Shown: positions 40,323 to 53,739, numbered from the stretch's first letter. The stretch: 64,000 nt of DNA from Acanthosoma haemorrhoidale (GCA_930367205.1 OV884011.1:91373474-91437473), one strand, 5' to 3'. A program made the numbers and translations. The notes: generated by a model not told the origin, from the sequence alone.

Positions 40323-40337
40323 GGGGGGGGGGGGGGG
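40323..40337 (+). repeat. Homopolymer of 15 G
   Basis: GTG followed by an unbroken G run sits just beyond the 5' break of the family B jockey copy. It is a G-quadruplex-capable tract and a likely site of sequencing length error. Confidence 0.9.
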
Positions 40338-40448
40338 TCCTTGCATGTGCTTGCACTTCCCGAGCCGGCTAAGGCGATAAGCCTTAAACATTTTTTAAAC
40401 TCACTGTTGCTGGAAATCGCTGTGTACCTGCTATATATATATATAATA

Positions 40449-40573
40449 TTTTTTTTTTCTTCCTAGCTACCTTATATTCACAGATAACTATATACAATTA
40501 TAGATCCTCATCTATAATCTATTTACAAATTATTTTTGTATTTCCTGCAGCGTCGCTACATTATATGCAGGTT
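40449..40573 (+). repeat. Interspersed repeat E, copy 2
   Basis: Same blocks as 28735-28860 in the same orientation, again preceded by oligo-T. It lies about 110 bp beyond the jockey family B fragment. Confidence 0.7.
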
Positions 40574-41370
40574 TCGATTCACGGGAAGGTCAATGTACCA
40601 TTAATAGACCCAAATGATTGAAGTAAACCAACATAAAAAAATAGGGTTTATTCACACGTTTATCCCCAGAAGGTGAATTAATACAAATTAAAACAAAAAA
40701 ATCTTTGCAACAACGAAACCAAATAAATTGTGAGAAATTTTGAAGAAACACGATCAGTACGTAGGATTTAATACTTTCATGGACCTTAAAAATTTATCGT
40801 CCACTTTAAACAATAACCCTAATCCAAAACAACATTTAATTATTGAGCCCGACGATGATCTTCTAACGATTTAATTGATCTGAAATTTTAATTGTTTACT
40901 ACCCAACATTTCGAAATATGGTGCTTGGATTTTTCTTTAAGCAGGCAGTGGAAAAGTAAACAATACTTTAGGTCAGTATGAGCGTTGTGTCAAATTGGCC
41001 ATTAATTACTAAGACTCTTCAAACATTTAATCATTTTATTAATAAATCTTATCAATAAATCAGTTTAATATAAATTACCCAATATAACTTAATTTGTTTT
41101 TATTAGATGAATAACGTCTAAGATGAATGCATGGCAATAACAAAAATGTATCATAACACTGAAATATTGACAAAATATTTGTGCATGATTATAAAAAAAC
41201 ATGTGGTAACATTTATTGCAAAAATTATTTTATTTATTTTCCATTCGGTCAACGCTACACCCCTTTTTTCGGCTTGATTGAACCATTTCTGGATGCTCAT
41301 ACTTGCAGTATCCAAGTCTCCTTATATGAATAGATAGCACAAACCATTCACAAAGCTTTCTTTGTTACCA
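40574..41370. other. No recognised gene
   Basis: AT-rich. Bases 41220-41370 may be debris of the adjoining jockey element but could not be aligned. Confidence 0.5.
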
Positions 41371-41958
41371 TTAAGAGGTTTTATTCCTTAAACATTTCTC
41401 TAATAATTTGATTTGCCATTGGTTGCACCAATACTTGATCTCATCGAGGTGTTTTTGAAGGTTTTGGGATGCTGTATCAGGGTCTGAATGGGTTGACAGG
41501 ACTACAGTGTCATCTGCAAATGTTGCCAAGAAGGTATTGGTGGTAGAGGGGACATCATCGGTGTATAAATTATAGAGGATGGGACCCAGGACGCTGCCCT
41601 GTGGAACTCCTGATTTTATGGGATAGTAGTTAAAATATTCTAAACCACAGCGGGCTTGGAAGATGCGGTTTGAAAGGTAGGACTGTAGGATTAGGAAAAG
41701 GGTCTGCGGTAAATATCCTTTGAGCTTGTAAAGCAAACCTGCGTGCCAGACCCTGTCAAAGACTTGAGCTATGTCCAGAAAGGCAGCAGTGCAGTATTGC
41801 TTGGTTTCAAGGGCTGAGGATATGTGATCAACAACGCAAAGGCCTTGTTGAGCAGTGGGATGTCGTTGGTGGAAACCAAACTGGTGAGTAGGATAAAGAT
41901 TTTTGGATTGAACAATTGGAAGTAGGCGTTTTAATAGGAAATAACTTTGTGGCTCCAG
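41371..41958 (-). pseudogene. Jockey-clade reverse transcriptase fragment with intact catalytic core
   Basis: On the minus strand, about 195 codons are open without a stop. They run from LEPQSYFLLKRLLPIVQS through THQFGFHQRHPTAQQ, CTAAFLDIAQVFDRVWHAGL, IKSGVPQGSVLGPILYNLYT and FADDTVVLSTHSDP to NQWQIK. These are RT blocks in canonical jockey order: the A box with the first Asp (FLDIAQVFD), the B box SGxPQGSVLGPxLY, and the C box FADD with both catalytic Asp. After NQWQIK the match is lost (LLEKCLRNKTS and a stop at 41371), where family members continue into a THVTFTL block. The copy is truncated at both ends: endonuclease, ORF1 and C-terminus are missing. Being open over its length, it is younger or less damaged than the other copies here. 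Frames upstream of 41958 could not be followed. Confidence 0.9.
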
Positions 41959-42979
41959 TTCAGCTTTAGTTATACTTGTATTGTCTATGCTTCATTTATC
42001 CAGTGTAAAATTTCTAGTTCAGATGATGTATCTTCAACTCCATTATCACGTGACAAGCATTCTTTATTTTCTAAAAGTTTGTGTATTAATTTGATATCAT
42101 TTGGATCAGATAGACTAAATTACTTTTTATTTGAGCTGTCCCTGTTGTTGTCACAGGTCACGTTAACGAGAATGTAATGACTCATCGTTGGACGAAGAAT
42201 AGCCTTAACCATGAATGAATCAGCTAGTAAATATGACTGACTTTAAGTTAGGTCTGATTCCATTAGTAAAAGTAGTCAGAGAAGCTTTTCGGGTCAGATT
42301 ATTCCACAGTTCTCACTGCTAGGTTAAATGAAATTATTTAATGCAAAAAATATCAAAAATTAATCTGCGTACAAAAATTGGCCGATGTTCCGCTAACTTT
42401 TAAGATCTTTCAAATCCGAGCTCAAAAGTTATATACGATTTGAAGTTCTAATTTTTTCCACACATTAAATTATTGGTCAGGAACACATTAAATTAAAAAA
42501 CGCAAAATGAATCTCAAACATATGAAATTCATTTTGAGGAACAACGCTAGAATCACATATATAAGTTTTTTTAGCTATTTAAATATTTTTGAATTTTCAA
42601 ATAGACGCTTTTCAGTGGCGAGATGGTTTTTAGGTCCAGAATATCATATGTACTTTTTTTATTTTAATTAAGTGATTTAATTAATTTTATGGAACTTCCT
42701 TCATGTTCTACGGCTTTTTATTTGTCTTGAAAAAAAAATGAGTGAGTAAAAATAAGAATACAGTTTTTGAGATTAAAAAATAAATCAATCCTCAGTAAAC
42801 TACTCCTTATCTAAATTTCCTTATCTACCGATCATAAACTTTGCCGACACCAAAACACCATCAATGAGATATAGGAGCACAAGGCCTTGGTAATTGAGAA
42901 GATCCAGGTGGCTGGTGACTGTCCTGCTAACTCACTGGGTGATTAATTACTGTAAACATCACAGTGGCATGGTACATAT
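41959..42979. other. No recognised gene
   Basis: AT-rich, nothing identified. Confidence 0.5.
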
Positions 42980-43230
42980 CAATAGTGCCGCTTGCATATT
43001 CATGTAAGTGGTGGACAATCCACTGCTGATTCGCATGCAGTCGGTGCTGTGTCAGTGGGGAAGGGAGAGGGGAGATAACTGTTGGCTCTCCTGCATTCTA
43101 ATTGGCCATCGCCGCATGTTAATTGCGCTGCGTGTCATCACCGGCGCGGTCGTATTGGTGAGAGATCACCCGCTATTAAGGGAAAGTTTTTTTCAGAGTC
43201 AACTGGTCCGTGAATGAGCACTCGGATGTT
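42980..43230. promoter_or_regulatory. GC-rich island, candidate regulatory element
   Basis: Within an AT-rich surround it contains ATTCTAATTGGCCATCGCCG and ATGTTAATTGCGCTGCG, which hold TAATT homeodomain-type cores in a GC-rich context. It is preceded by GGGTGATTAATTACTG at 42939. A 69-codon + frame has no recognisable product. An exon-like interval (CAG at 43037-43039 to a GTGAGA donor at about 43158) does not read as ADAMTS. Confidence 0.25.
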
Positions 43231-44424
43231 TTAAATCACGAGAATAATCAGAGAATAGAAGAAAAAAACACCTTCGTGAGCTTAGGGGAGATATGTAAAT
43301 GCAGCCGAAATAATTAATGTGTTCTGCGCTACCAGATTATAATGTGCAATGGTCTCCCTTTTAATCGTTCCCGAAACACGTTTCAGCTTGCAAATCTTGC
43401 GAAAAAAAATTATGTTAGATTGGCTTGATAAACACCCCGTATAATACTAGAATTTATTTTAACAAGAACGTTTGAACAGAATAATCTACCAGTTAGTCCA
43501 TGAATTAATAGTTTTTTTATTATTTTTGTCTAATCAATTATGAATAATAATATTTCATTTTTAAAATATGTAACCAAAATAAACGTAATAAGTTTAGGAA
43601 CAAGATCGCGTTTTGCGAATATATCCCATGCATGGCTAGATAAAATAAGATATTTTGCTATCATTAATAATTGTGCATCGTCGATCAAAGCGAAAATTTA
43701 GTAGGATAGAAAATTTGTTAAAACTATCAGGTCTAGACCTAGTTTTGCTAAACTAAAAAGGTTTGCCAATTCAGAAAACTTGGTTAAAATCCCAGACATT
43801 TAGCTATAAGTGCAGTAGGGTTAATTTTAACATCATTGAAGATAGAACTCTCTTAACTAACACTTCTCTTTTTCTACCTCTGAAACCAATTAAAAACTTT
43901 CCTGCACCCTCTGAAGAATAGTTAAGAGAAATCGGTTCATTCAAGTATAATTGTTTTATTTTACAGCACTAACCCTGTGCTGATGAGATAGATATAATAT
44001 ATGTCCACTTTTGTTAATATCTAGTTGTATTTAATAACATCCCGCTAGATACCTCTAAATACTCTCACATTTAATGTAAATTAATAAAAATACTTTTATT
44101 TGTTTGTTAGATGTTAGTTAGTTTTAAGTTTTATAATTCATAAGGTGATCCCCATCACTTTTAAATATGTTCAGTAAGTTAAGTGAAATGTACATCTTCA
44201 TTGTATAAAATGTATCCAAGCTACAGGAAATATAATCACCTATTGTAAATTGATTCATTTGTAGAATCTATATTGATTTCTCCAATCACTTTTAACAAAG
44301 GGTGTGAAAAAAAAAATACCAGTTACTATGATTATCAATCTCCAGCAATTTCATTCAGAACTGATTCCTGAGAATAGTGGTCATACATACCTCTCTCGAG
44401 AGATTAAAGAACGCCGATCTGCAC
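43231..44424. other. No recognised gene
   Basis: AT-rich, nothing identified. Confidence 0.5.
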
Positions 44425-44585
44425 CCGTCCTTTGGTGTGCCGTCAGTGGGTGAGTTTTTTTACTCGTTGCAGCCTCTAACAAACCCAGTATTTAACACTG
44501 TACCCCCACCGCCCTTTCCCCTTCGATGGCAACAGACTGTCGGGGACAATTAGGTTAAGATACTAGACTGCTTACTACTTTTGAT
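44425..44585 (-). repeat. Interspersed repeat F, copy 2 (inverted)
   Basis: The reverse complement carries CTTAACCTAATTGTCCCC, GACAGTCTGTTGCCATCGA, AGTGTTAAATACTGGG and GGCTGCAACGAGTAAAAAA in the same order as 28985-29125. Confidence 0.65.
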
Positions 44586-47500
44586 AAATTAAATTCATTA
44601 CAGTAAAATTCATTGTCACTTTATTCAACACTGTATGTATGAACTCAAGTAAGCTTCGTAGTTATGTAAACCCATTTTCATTCAAATAAAGATCGAAATG
44701 TATTAAATTTACTAAGAAACGCGTTAAGTGTACTATTTATAATACTTAAATAGTTTGCTCGATTGATGGATTGTTAGGAAGAACTGTGAGACATTGCAGG
44801 CTTGGGTACAATGCACTCGGCCTAGATAAATTGCCTGCTCCTAAGGAATATTGTTCTATAATACATGTTAGAAGCCAGAATGTTGGCAGTAGCCTTGCAC
44901 AGATGTAATTCTAGCATAAATAAACATGTTGAAGATGCATAGGCAGGTGTTGTGTCTAGGTTCCGTCTGATCTTCACCAGACATCTTAGCCCCCTCCAAT
45001 GTTAGGCGTTGCCTCCGCCCTAAAATAAACGGCCTATTGAACAAAAAATGAATTGCCCCAATTATTCATTGAAATATTGCTACTGTAACTTTTATTAAAT
45101 ACAGTATTAAAAAATCGACGGTGCAACTTCTGACAAACTGAATAGGCCCAAAGAGATTGCAGTTAATCTAACGAGGGAGTCAATGTTAGGTAGTGATACG
45201 AATCTTCTTTTATTTCGGACTTCAAGACCAGATTCCTTGCAACTTTATTCAATTAGCAACTCTTGTTTCCTCTCCAGGCTGAGGGGATCCCAACCTCATA
45301 GAAAGAAATCAAGTCTCTTTAGGTGCGATAATTGTGACGGCAAAAATATTTGTTGATGATTATAAATAAATAATTTCATTTATCATCACAGAGTCAGTAC
45401 GCCTTAACGTCCATTAGATGAGTTCTTTTCGGTTTATTTACATCGGTTTCTTATCATTTGTAGTTGTATTTTACTGTTCCTTATGAACAGCTTGTTGCTG
45501 TGTCAGCTTATTGTTGTGTCTAGCTTATTGATCGCTGTTAAATACTAGCAATAATCCAAACAGAGCTAAGATATGTAAGGGGCATCAAGACGACAATCAT
45601 AATACATAGTAATAAATAAACATATAAATGGTAAATGATACAAATAAATATTTTTAGTAAAAATGTATAACTTGTTTACTATTCGCGATCATATCAATTA
45701 ATAGCTCTCCATTTTCGTTACAATGATAACAAATAATTACTGTTTAGCTTTTTATTTTACTTAAAAAATGTATTATTGTTATTCTTTGTTGGGATGCTCT
45801 TAACCTTGTTGTTTTTCAGGGACCAAGATTCGCGGTTCAACCATATCTTACCTGTTTTATCGTTACATTGAACTTATTACAATTAGGAAGATTGCCAGTG
45901 ATTTAAGGATGACCTAATAATTTACAAAATTAGCAGTCTCTATGTACCTTATTATTATTTATTCTGATCATTTAGTCCATGCTGGTAAATGGTGATTTGA
46001 AGTTGAATATAAGAAGCTTCTTAAGTAGCAAGTCTACTTAAGAACATCTGACCTCATTTTCCTCTATAGATTGGATGATAAATGTTCCAAACACAATGAT
46101 CTCACAATAGTGGTTTGTAACTCTTTGACCACGAAGGTAACGATCTCATTAGTGGTCGAACCATTACACTCTAATTAAGTTATTATGGGCAGGCGTGAGG
46201 ATTCCTGTACACCGCTGGCATGTAGACGATTAATTCAGTAAATCTATGACAGCAACATTGATCATTCTCAAGATAAGGGTTGCTTAGAGGAGAGAGAAAA
46301 TAACTTATAGAGACGTTGAATAGGTCGGTTTCTCTTCTACATTAACCTTAGGTCAGCTGCGTCTCCTGGACATCCGTTGAACTCGACCGTAGTTAACTTG
46401 TGAGACATCCGTTTAATCTGTCGTTTTACTTTGACTTCTTATCTACAAAATAAAAAACTTGACGTCCGCTGATATCTTGATTTGTTACACAAAGGTTTGA
46501 TCTGCCCATAGTTTTACGTGCAGTCTTGATGTATTTAACATCCTTCATCATCATCCTGGTTGTAGAATGGCGAGATTTAACTCACATCCTTGGTCAGTTG
46601 TCGTGTCCTTAATGCCAGAATATCTGTTACTGGCCAAGCCGGTCTGGGGTGCTTGTGGTACTCTCCAGGGTTTACAAGTTATAATGAGGTAGAGGTTGCT
46701 TCAAAAATGAAATTCAAGGATACCTGAACTAAAAACTGGCCATTGAGTGTAGGTTCACACAATCAATAAATACTTGTATCTATAAAATAGAACAGTAATT
46801 GGAATGTTTTGTTTTTTCATGCATTACATGTTATTTGGAATCATTTATAGCTGTAGCTAACGTGTTGTGAAGGCATATTATCAACAGGGCTTTTATCGAA
46901 TGAATAAAAAGTTGACCAGATTCGGGTAATGTTACTCATTAAACACCTGATCATTAAAATCAGACTAAATTATATTATTGATTATAAAAAATCCTCATCC
47001 AATGGCTTTATCCACTCATGTATAAACCTTAAAACTAGAGGACCCAACCTAAACCCGGTTTTTTTGCGGTCAAAAAGTAATTTTGCGGAAACAAACTTTT
47101 TAGATATGGAATTCGGATGGAAAATACGTTAATTTTATTATTTAACTATCCGAAAACAGGGTTTTATAATTCAAGGCGCATGATAGTTACTGCCATGAGT
47201 TTTTCTTGTTTATTACATATTACTCTTTTTCACTTAGTGCTATAAATTACTTAAAAGTGCTAAAGAATTGAGGAAGTTTGTTCTACGTAAATCCTACACA
47301 AAACAACTAATTTTAAGTAAAAACATCATTATGATTTCATTCGATATATATATTTTTTTACTGAAATAAATTATGTAAAGCCATTATTGATGTTGGAAAT
47401 TCAGTCAAGCAGTATACTTACTGAAAGAAGTCTATGAAATATTTTTCTAGTTCTGCTTTAAATAAGTTGGATATGCTTCAAAAGCAATTATTGATTAAAC

Positions 47501-47845
47501 AATTACCTTAATCATTCCATAACCTCACTATGATCAAAAGAGATTCCGAAACTGCTACGATACATGTTTTTGTTTTTTTTACCTTCAAGTGAAAATCAGG
47601 GGTATTGAATTCAGGTACATGGATACCTACAATAAAATTTCCTGAACCAACTTCAGTCCTTGACCAACCAGCTCCGTACCATTCCCTTCTTATTTTTTCA
47701 GTATCACTTCACTAAGACTTCGTGAGAAAACGTTGAAAAACGATTCTAAGTTATCTAAGGTGTTTTCACCTGTAGTATGAGGTAAAAACGTTCAATAATA
47801 CGAAATGACTAAATTCCTCAAGTCGTTCAAGTGATCATTCCTTAC
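44586..47845. other. No recognised gene
   Basis: AT-rich, with no exon, RNA gene or repeat partner recognised. Short stretches of higher GC (44940-45050, 46370-46680) carry no interpretable frame. Confidence 0.5.
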
Positions 47846-48098
47846 CGCTGGATCGTATTCGGTGACGTGGCTGATGGAGGAGCGTAGGGGACCAAGACTC
47901 CGCTTCCTATTTTGCATGCGAGGGTGGTGACAACCATGTAGATTTGGGAGGTATCTGGGATGTTTGTAAATACCGTATGAAAGAGTGAGTGAATGAAAAT
48001 TGTAAATACGATATAAATGAGAACATTTATCACAATTACTTATTGCCCAATAAAGCAGATTGTAACTGTATCACAATAAAGTTTTGAATCTAAAAAAA
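47846..48098 (+). mobile_element. Jockey family A 3' UTR, 5'-truncated copy with A tail
   Basis: This matches 18636-18885 collinearly: CGGTGACGTGGCTGATGGAG, TTGCATGCGAGGG, GGTGACAACCATGTAGATTT and the terminal CACAATAAAG. It ends in a run of A at about 48090-48098. Only the non-coding tail was copied, the usual result of LINE 5' truncation. It has fewer differences from the shared blocks than the left-edge copy has room to show, so relative age cannot be judged. Confidence 0.87.
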
Positions 48099-51000
48099 AA
48101 TCTGCACCTTACCAAATTGGGAGAAGTTGAAGTGTAACACTGACCACGCCATCTCTCCTAATATAATCGTTATGTTATATTACAACCTTAAATTACACCG
48201 GTTTGAAACTAGAAATTAAATGGTATTACTCTTCAAAGATTCTATATTCTGTAAAACGTGTGCTGGGTATTACAAATGACTTACTAATCGACGGTAAAGA
48301 GTTCCGACAGTCTGTTAAGACATGCGGGAGTCTCAACAACGAGTTTCACTGACTCGCTGGTTGGTGCAATGTTGATCGGCTAGGGTTCGTTGCCCGTGCA
48401 CAAGCAAACATTTATTGCTCTGTAAATCAACCTTATCTTCGCACCCTCAGGCTCTGTGATATTTCTGTTTATTTCGTTTAACGGTGCTTTTCTCGTTTGT
48501 TCCGGGTCTTCCACGCGGCCACTAGCCCCGCCATTACTGTCAATCTTCCGCCTCGCAAATATAGACCTTCCTTCTAGCTATCTTTATCCCCCTCTCTCTC
48601 TCTCTCTCTCTTTAAAAGTTTTTCTTTTTACCATTTTTTTTCTCTTTTGCTTTTAAGTGAACGGAACTCTTATCGTAATCTGTCTCTATTTTTCCCCCTC
48701 AGATTTTAATATGATTTCACTAAATTTCCTTTTTTCAAAGTACTGGATTCTTTTCTTGGGTATTTTCTGCAGCTTATCCTTAAAGGGGAAAACAATACTT
48801 GAAGATAAATTCATTAGTCAAAAGATTTTTTTTAAACCAAGGTTAAATCAGTACCATTACCTGCCTGTAATGGAGAAACGTGAATTATTTCCTGTCATAA
48901 TCTCTTAATTTTTGTCTTAAATAGAAAAAAATTTATTATTATTTTTAACACCTTCTTTCGCTTATAACTAAGCTTTCTGTAAGTGATAATATGGCTCGTC
49001 GCTTTTCTCATAAGGAACTCGTGCAACTTTTCTTTAAGGAACTCATACTTTGTATAAGTCGAAATTAATTGAACAATTTGTATGAATAAATACTTACTGT
49101 AATAATTTTGACATAATTATTTTATATATATAAAATAAATTTACATTTTACTGAGCACTAATCTGTATCGCCAGTTAGTAGCTACGGCGCAACGATACCA
49201 TGCCGCATTACTCATACCTATACTGACCAGTTCATGCTTAATTCTAAATAAGTATAGCTGCTATTTAGTGTACATATATTAATGACATCTAAGTAATGAA
49301 CTTTGTTTGATAATTTATAATTAACTAATACAATTATAGTTATTATAGTCATTAGAGTTATATAGGCAGTCTTTATATGGTAACATAGCTTCAGAGACAA
49401 CCATGAATAATTTACACTGTGACGACATTTATTTTCCTTCCTTTTAAAAAAAATTACAAAAGTGTTTAAAATATGCAAGATTTGCGTATCGAATCAATTG
49501 TAATGCAATTTGTAGTGCTATTGTATTGTAGTGCAATTACGTGTATTAACATAAGCACCAAAGTAAAATATTTCTAAAAAGAAGGTAATTTTATTATTAA
49601 TTTTGAATTTATTTTGCTTCTTTAAATATCAGAGAGTCCTCTCTATATAAACATGAAAACAATATGCTCCCCAAGATCTTTAATTGGCTACCACATAAAA
49701 TGTTGTATATTTTGGTTGCCAATTGACATGGATTGTCGGTAATTTTGCCTTGTACATCTGTCAGAAATGAACATTTGAGTGATCATAATATTTTTAAATC
49801 TTATTTGGAATAAGGTTTGAACCAATTCCATTACTTTCTTTATATATAAATTTCTATTTATCTAGTTAACACTTATTGCAGATCTTCGCCAAACTATTCT
49901 ACTAGGTAGGTAGGTCTAGTTTGTAGATTACTATTCCAACTCTCCGTCCTGTTTCTTTCCCTGGAATGTATACTATTAGGAGTCTTCAAATTCATATTCC
50001 ACTATTTCGATATAGCAATCGGCTCAACAAGTAAAGCTCTAAAAGGTACAAATATTTTGTGTTCTTTAACATTATTAAATTTGAAAAGTTTATTTATTTG
50101 GAATCTTTGCATATTAATATGTTTGGATGTATTTCATCTTTTTGTGAATTTTTTGTTGAGTACTAAAATTTTTTTAAGACGTGTACAGTAATGAAAATTA
50201 ATAAAATAAAAAATTGTTGGATTCCCCGAGTATTTGATTGAAAGCAGAAGTGCTTTTGACAGCTCATTCTATACTGTTGATACCACAATATGAAATACAA
50301 TTAACATGGTTTAGGATAAATAAATATTGTAAAAGGTAAATACAGTACATACAAACTTTAAAAGGCCACAATATTATAAACCATCACATTTCGTCATTAA
50401 TAAATGAAATATATAAGCCCTGTAAATTTGTAGATTTAGTATGACCTTTTATTGTTGTCAATCGATTTGTTTAGTCTTTCATCAATGAAAAAAAAATTTT
50501 TCAACATGATGCTGGTTATTTCCATTGTGATCGAACACCTACTAGACTTACAGAATACTAGTAGGGGTGGGTATTTCAAATAAGGGGTTGTTCACAATGT
50601 CCTCCTTTTTTTAAAATTATTGGCACTAAGTAGTCTAGTTTGATTTCAAGGGTTCCTAAACGATGATAAGATTTTGGTTAAAGATGTTGAGGATGCCCGT
50701 ACTTTAAGATTATTTTCGAAAAAAAAATCTTTGAAAGCTTCCTAATATATTGACTCACTTAAGCCCGCGAATCAAGAACAGACGAAAAACATTTTGGCTG
50801 TAAGTGCTTCAGTATCGGAGTTTCAACGGAGGCCTTTTCAGGTACGGTAGTGTTTTTGTTTTTTTGCAGGAGCACTTATGGCATCACGGACAAGGACAAG
50901 ACATTTGTTTTAACGTTTTGTTCTTATACATAATGGACCAAATGGAGCGCAGGTCCGCTGCGAGGCATGCGTGTCTCCGTGAATAGTTGTGAATAGCTCA

Positions 51001-52489
51001 AGGTGAAGAAGCTATCTGTTCCGTGAACACATTTCCATACTAGATATGAAGAGGACTGATAAGAGAGTTGGGTGGACAGAAGCCACAATTTGTAGAGGCC
51101 TTGGCGGGCTATCTCGCCCACTAATGAGACAACCTGTGTGGTCCGTTCTAACTAACCTAATACAGCTCCGACACTCCCACTTAATCTTTTTTATTCTCCT
51201 CTTAGGATTGATTTTTTATATCCGAATCTAGTCCTAATTTCATATTTTTTGCTCCTTTGGATGTAATGGTTGTATCCTGGTTTCAATGACAAGACCCACT
51301 GTCAACTGTGGACTTGCCTCATCACAAATGAAAAAATTAAATGAGGGAAATCATTTCATCATCATCATAATAAATCATAATTTCAATCGCCTTCTTGGGA
51401 TGTATACCTAATATAATGCAGTTAAAATACGTCAAGTATAGTTTTGACATAAACGATTTGCATATTTTGTAACTTTATCTTACTAATTAGTGATAAAAAT
51501 TTTTTTCAGCTTTTGGACCTTTCAGATTACGATAAAATAGATCACTCGTCAGAAAAAAATGTTTATTGAAACTAATCATAATCAGCTTTGCTTTTAATCC
51601 CGTATATTTAGGACAGGGTTGCCTGATATATTTTTTTTTCTTAATTGTATCTATATTTCCGAAAGGTCTGAAGTCTTGAAGTAATTATTTTTCTTGGAAT
51701 TTTCCAGAATTGTTTTTAGATTTGTTTATTTTGCTTAGCTATTCAGGCCTATCACATGGCGTTCTAGACATGGTGACATAATAGATCTGCAACATCCATT
51801 TAACATTCTCATGCAATATGACAAAAAATTATGACTTACCTATTCATGAATTATTGTTAATTGCTTATTTGGTGTCTGACTCCACTTTATCACGTCTCAC
51901 GCATTCCTACTTACACGCTACTTTGTATTGAGAGTAATAACTCAGTTAAATATCTATACATTTTTATAGATAATCTTCATGGTCTAGAAGCTGGCCAAGA
52001 TTCGATTTCGACCCCTGACTCACCCAAGAGTTATTTCTCTGGAGGAAGGGTCTGGTCGGGGTAAACGCCATCCCGCGAGGATAAATAAGCCGCTACTTGA
52101 ATACAAAAGTAGCGAATCCTGTCAAATAACAGCTTTCAAGGTCTGGAGGTAACGCCTAGCACCAACTACACTAGAAATTTGGTGCCACTTACAGGACATA
52201 CGGCAACAACCTTCTCTCTCTACTTCTTTATGCATTGTATCCAAGGCTATATGGATATTTGTATATAATAAAATATATACATACATAATATACGTATGCT
52301 ACACAGAAGTATTTCTGTTTAAACCACCTATGAATGATAACAGATAAAAAAATAGCATAATGTGATGGGGAATGTGTAAAATTATCAATCTGGTTGACTA
52401 CCATTATACAGGTCTGAGTTCATAGGTAAATGAAGTCATGATTTTTTTTTTTTAATTGACAACTCATCCGTGGTTTGTTTGTACAACGT
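48099..52489. other. No recognised gene
   Basis: AT-rich, with a moderately GC-rich patch at 48290-48550 that ends in a (CT)n run at 48591-48611. Frames at 50804-51231 on both strands overlap one another and have no recognisable content. Confidence 0.5.
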
Positions 52490-52800
52490 TGAGAACTTGA
52501 TCCGTTCGCTCCTTTACACGGCGAGGACTCGCCGCGTCTCTCTCTGACTGGACAGCCTGTCTAAGGAGGATGTTTATCTTGCCGAGCATTACAGGCGTCT
52601 TCTTACCCGTCTAACTTCTCAGCCGTTGAAGCTCCTAATTGGATGAGAGCGGCAAAGAGACAAGGAAGAGAAAGGCAAAAGGACAAGTATGGGATGGGGG
52701 AGAAGTAATAAGACAAGGTGGATAGGGAAACGGAGGCGTTGAGTTACAGTAGGTAAGTGACAAGCCCCGCTAGATTTCGGTTGTCTTATTTCCGGACAGA
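52490..52800. promoter_or_regulatory. GC-rich island, candidate regulatory element
   Basis: Contains ACACGGCGAGGACTCGCCGCG (52516-52536), which can fold as a GGCGAG...CTCGCC hairpin, and AAGCTCCTAATTGGATGAG (about 52628), a homeodomain-type TAATTGG site. No splice-bounded frame was recognised. Confidence 0.22.
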
Positions 52801-53739
52801 TCGAAACATAAGGGTATCCCCACCCCATTTGGTACTAGGTAGGGTGATGAAGCAAACATCTTTTCCCCTGTACGACTGCGGCGCTCAGCATTTCTGAGAG
52901 TTGTTTCAAAAACCTTTTTATAGTTGAATCTCAGCTCTTTTCCATAACTAAATTTGATTAATATGTGAAAAATCCCGCCGCAAGTGGTTTGAACTTCTTG
53001 ATTTATCATACGGTGTGCCTGGTTGGTCATACGTCATCTCAAATGATTACATGAAGCTCAATGAATATAATCAATCTACTCACTCAAATTCAACTTTATG
53101 ATTAAGATAGTTCAAAAGAGAGTGCAAAACCACACGACCTATTTATTGTGGCTTATTTAACGATTCAGGACGACCAATGAAGAAAGTTGATGCTTTCAAT
53201 TTACTACTTGTATCTGTTATGGTTTCAACACAAGTTTTTGCTTACTCAAACTCTATTCCATCATCTTCTTCCTTCATTTGGTCCTGTTACCTCCTTTTTC
53301 CAGGTTCCTGGCAACAATAAAGCAAAAAGAAATTTAGTTTTATATATTTCCAGATTCAAAATATTATTCCAGGGGCTGAAACACGCTCGTAGCCTTTATT
53401 GCTCTATTCTAAAAAAATATTCTTATACAAAATCGCACTTAATAATGAATATTTCCTTTTAAGTCCAAACCGGTATTATTTAACTGAAACCAAACTCGTT
53501 CACCTTCCTCAAACATCGCTTTACTCCTTTATATGTGTAACCAAAGAGTGACTAAACCAGATTCTCAACGTGTTCACGTATCCCCCGATCCCTAAAGTTT
53601 CACTATAAGCCTAGTTTTACCTTTTGCAGGAAACTGCAACTGTTTCACGTAACCAGGTCCTAATCCTGGCATCTCTACAGGTAAAAAAAGATCGATTGAA
53701 ACTGGACTAAGGTTAAACAAAGGCGAAAGCACTGCTCAC
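52801..53739. other. No recognised gene
   Basis: Mixed composition. The 91-codon + frame at 53187-53462 shows no motif. Confidence 0.5.

Noticed and set aside
43040..43158. Interval between a CAG and a GTGAGA donor that stays open, considered as the next ADAMTS exon.
   Set aside because: The peptide (SVLCQWGRERGDNCW...) does not continue the prodomain pattern, and the acceptor lacks a good polypyrimidine tract.
44143..44190. Possible extension of repeat F (GGTGATCCCCATCAC resembling GGTGATGGGG at 28951).
   Set aside because: Its order relative to the F core is not collinear between the two copies, so the similarity is probably chance.
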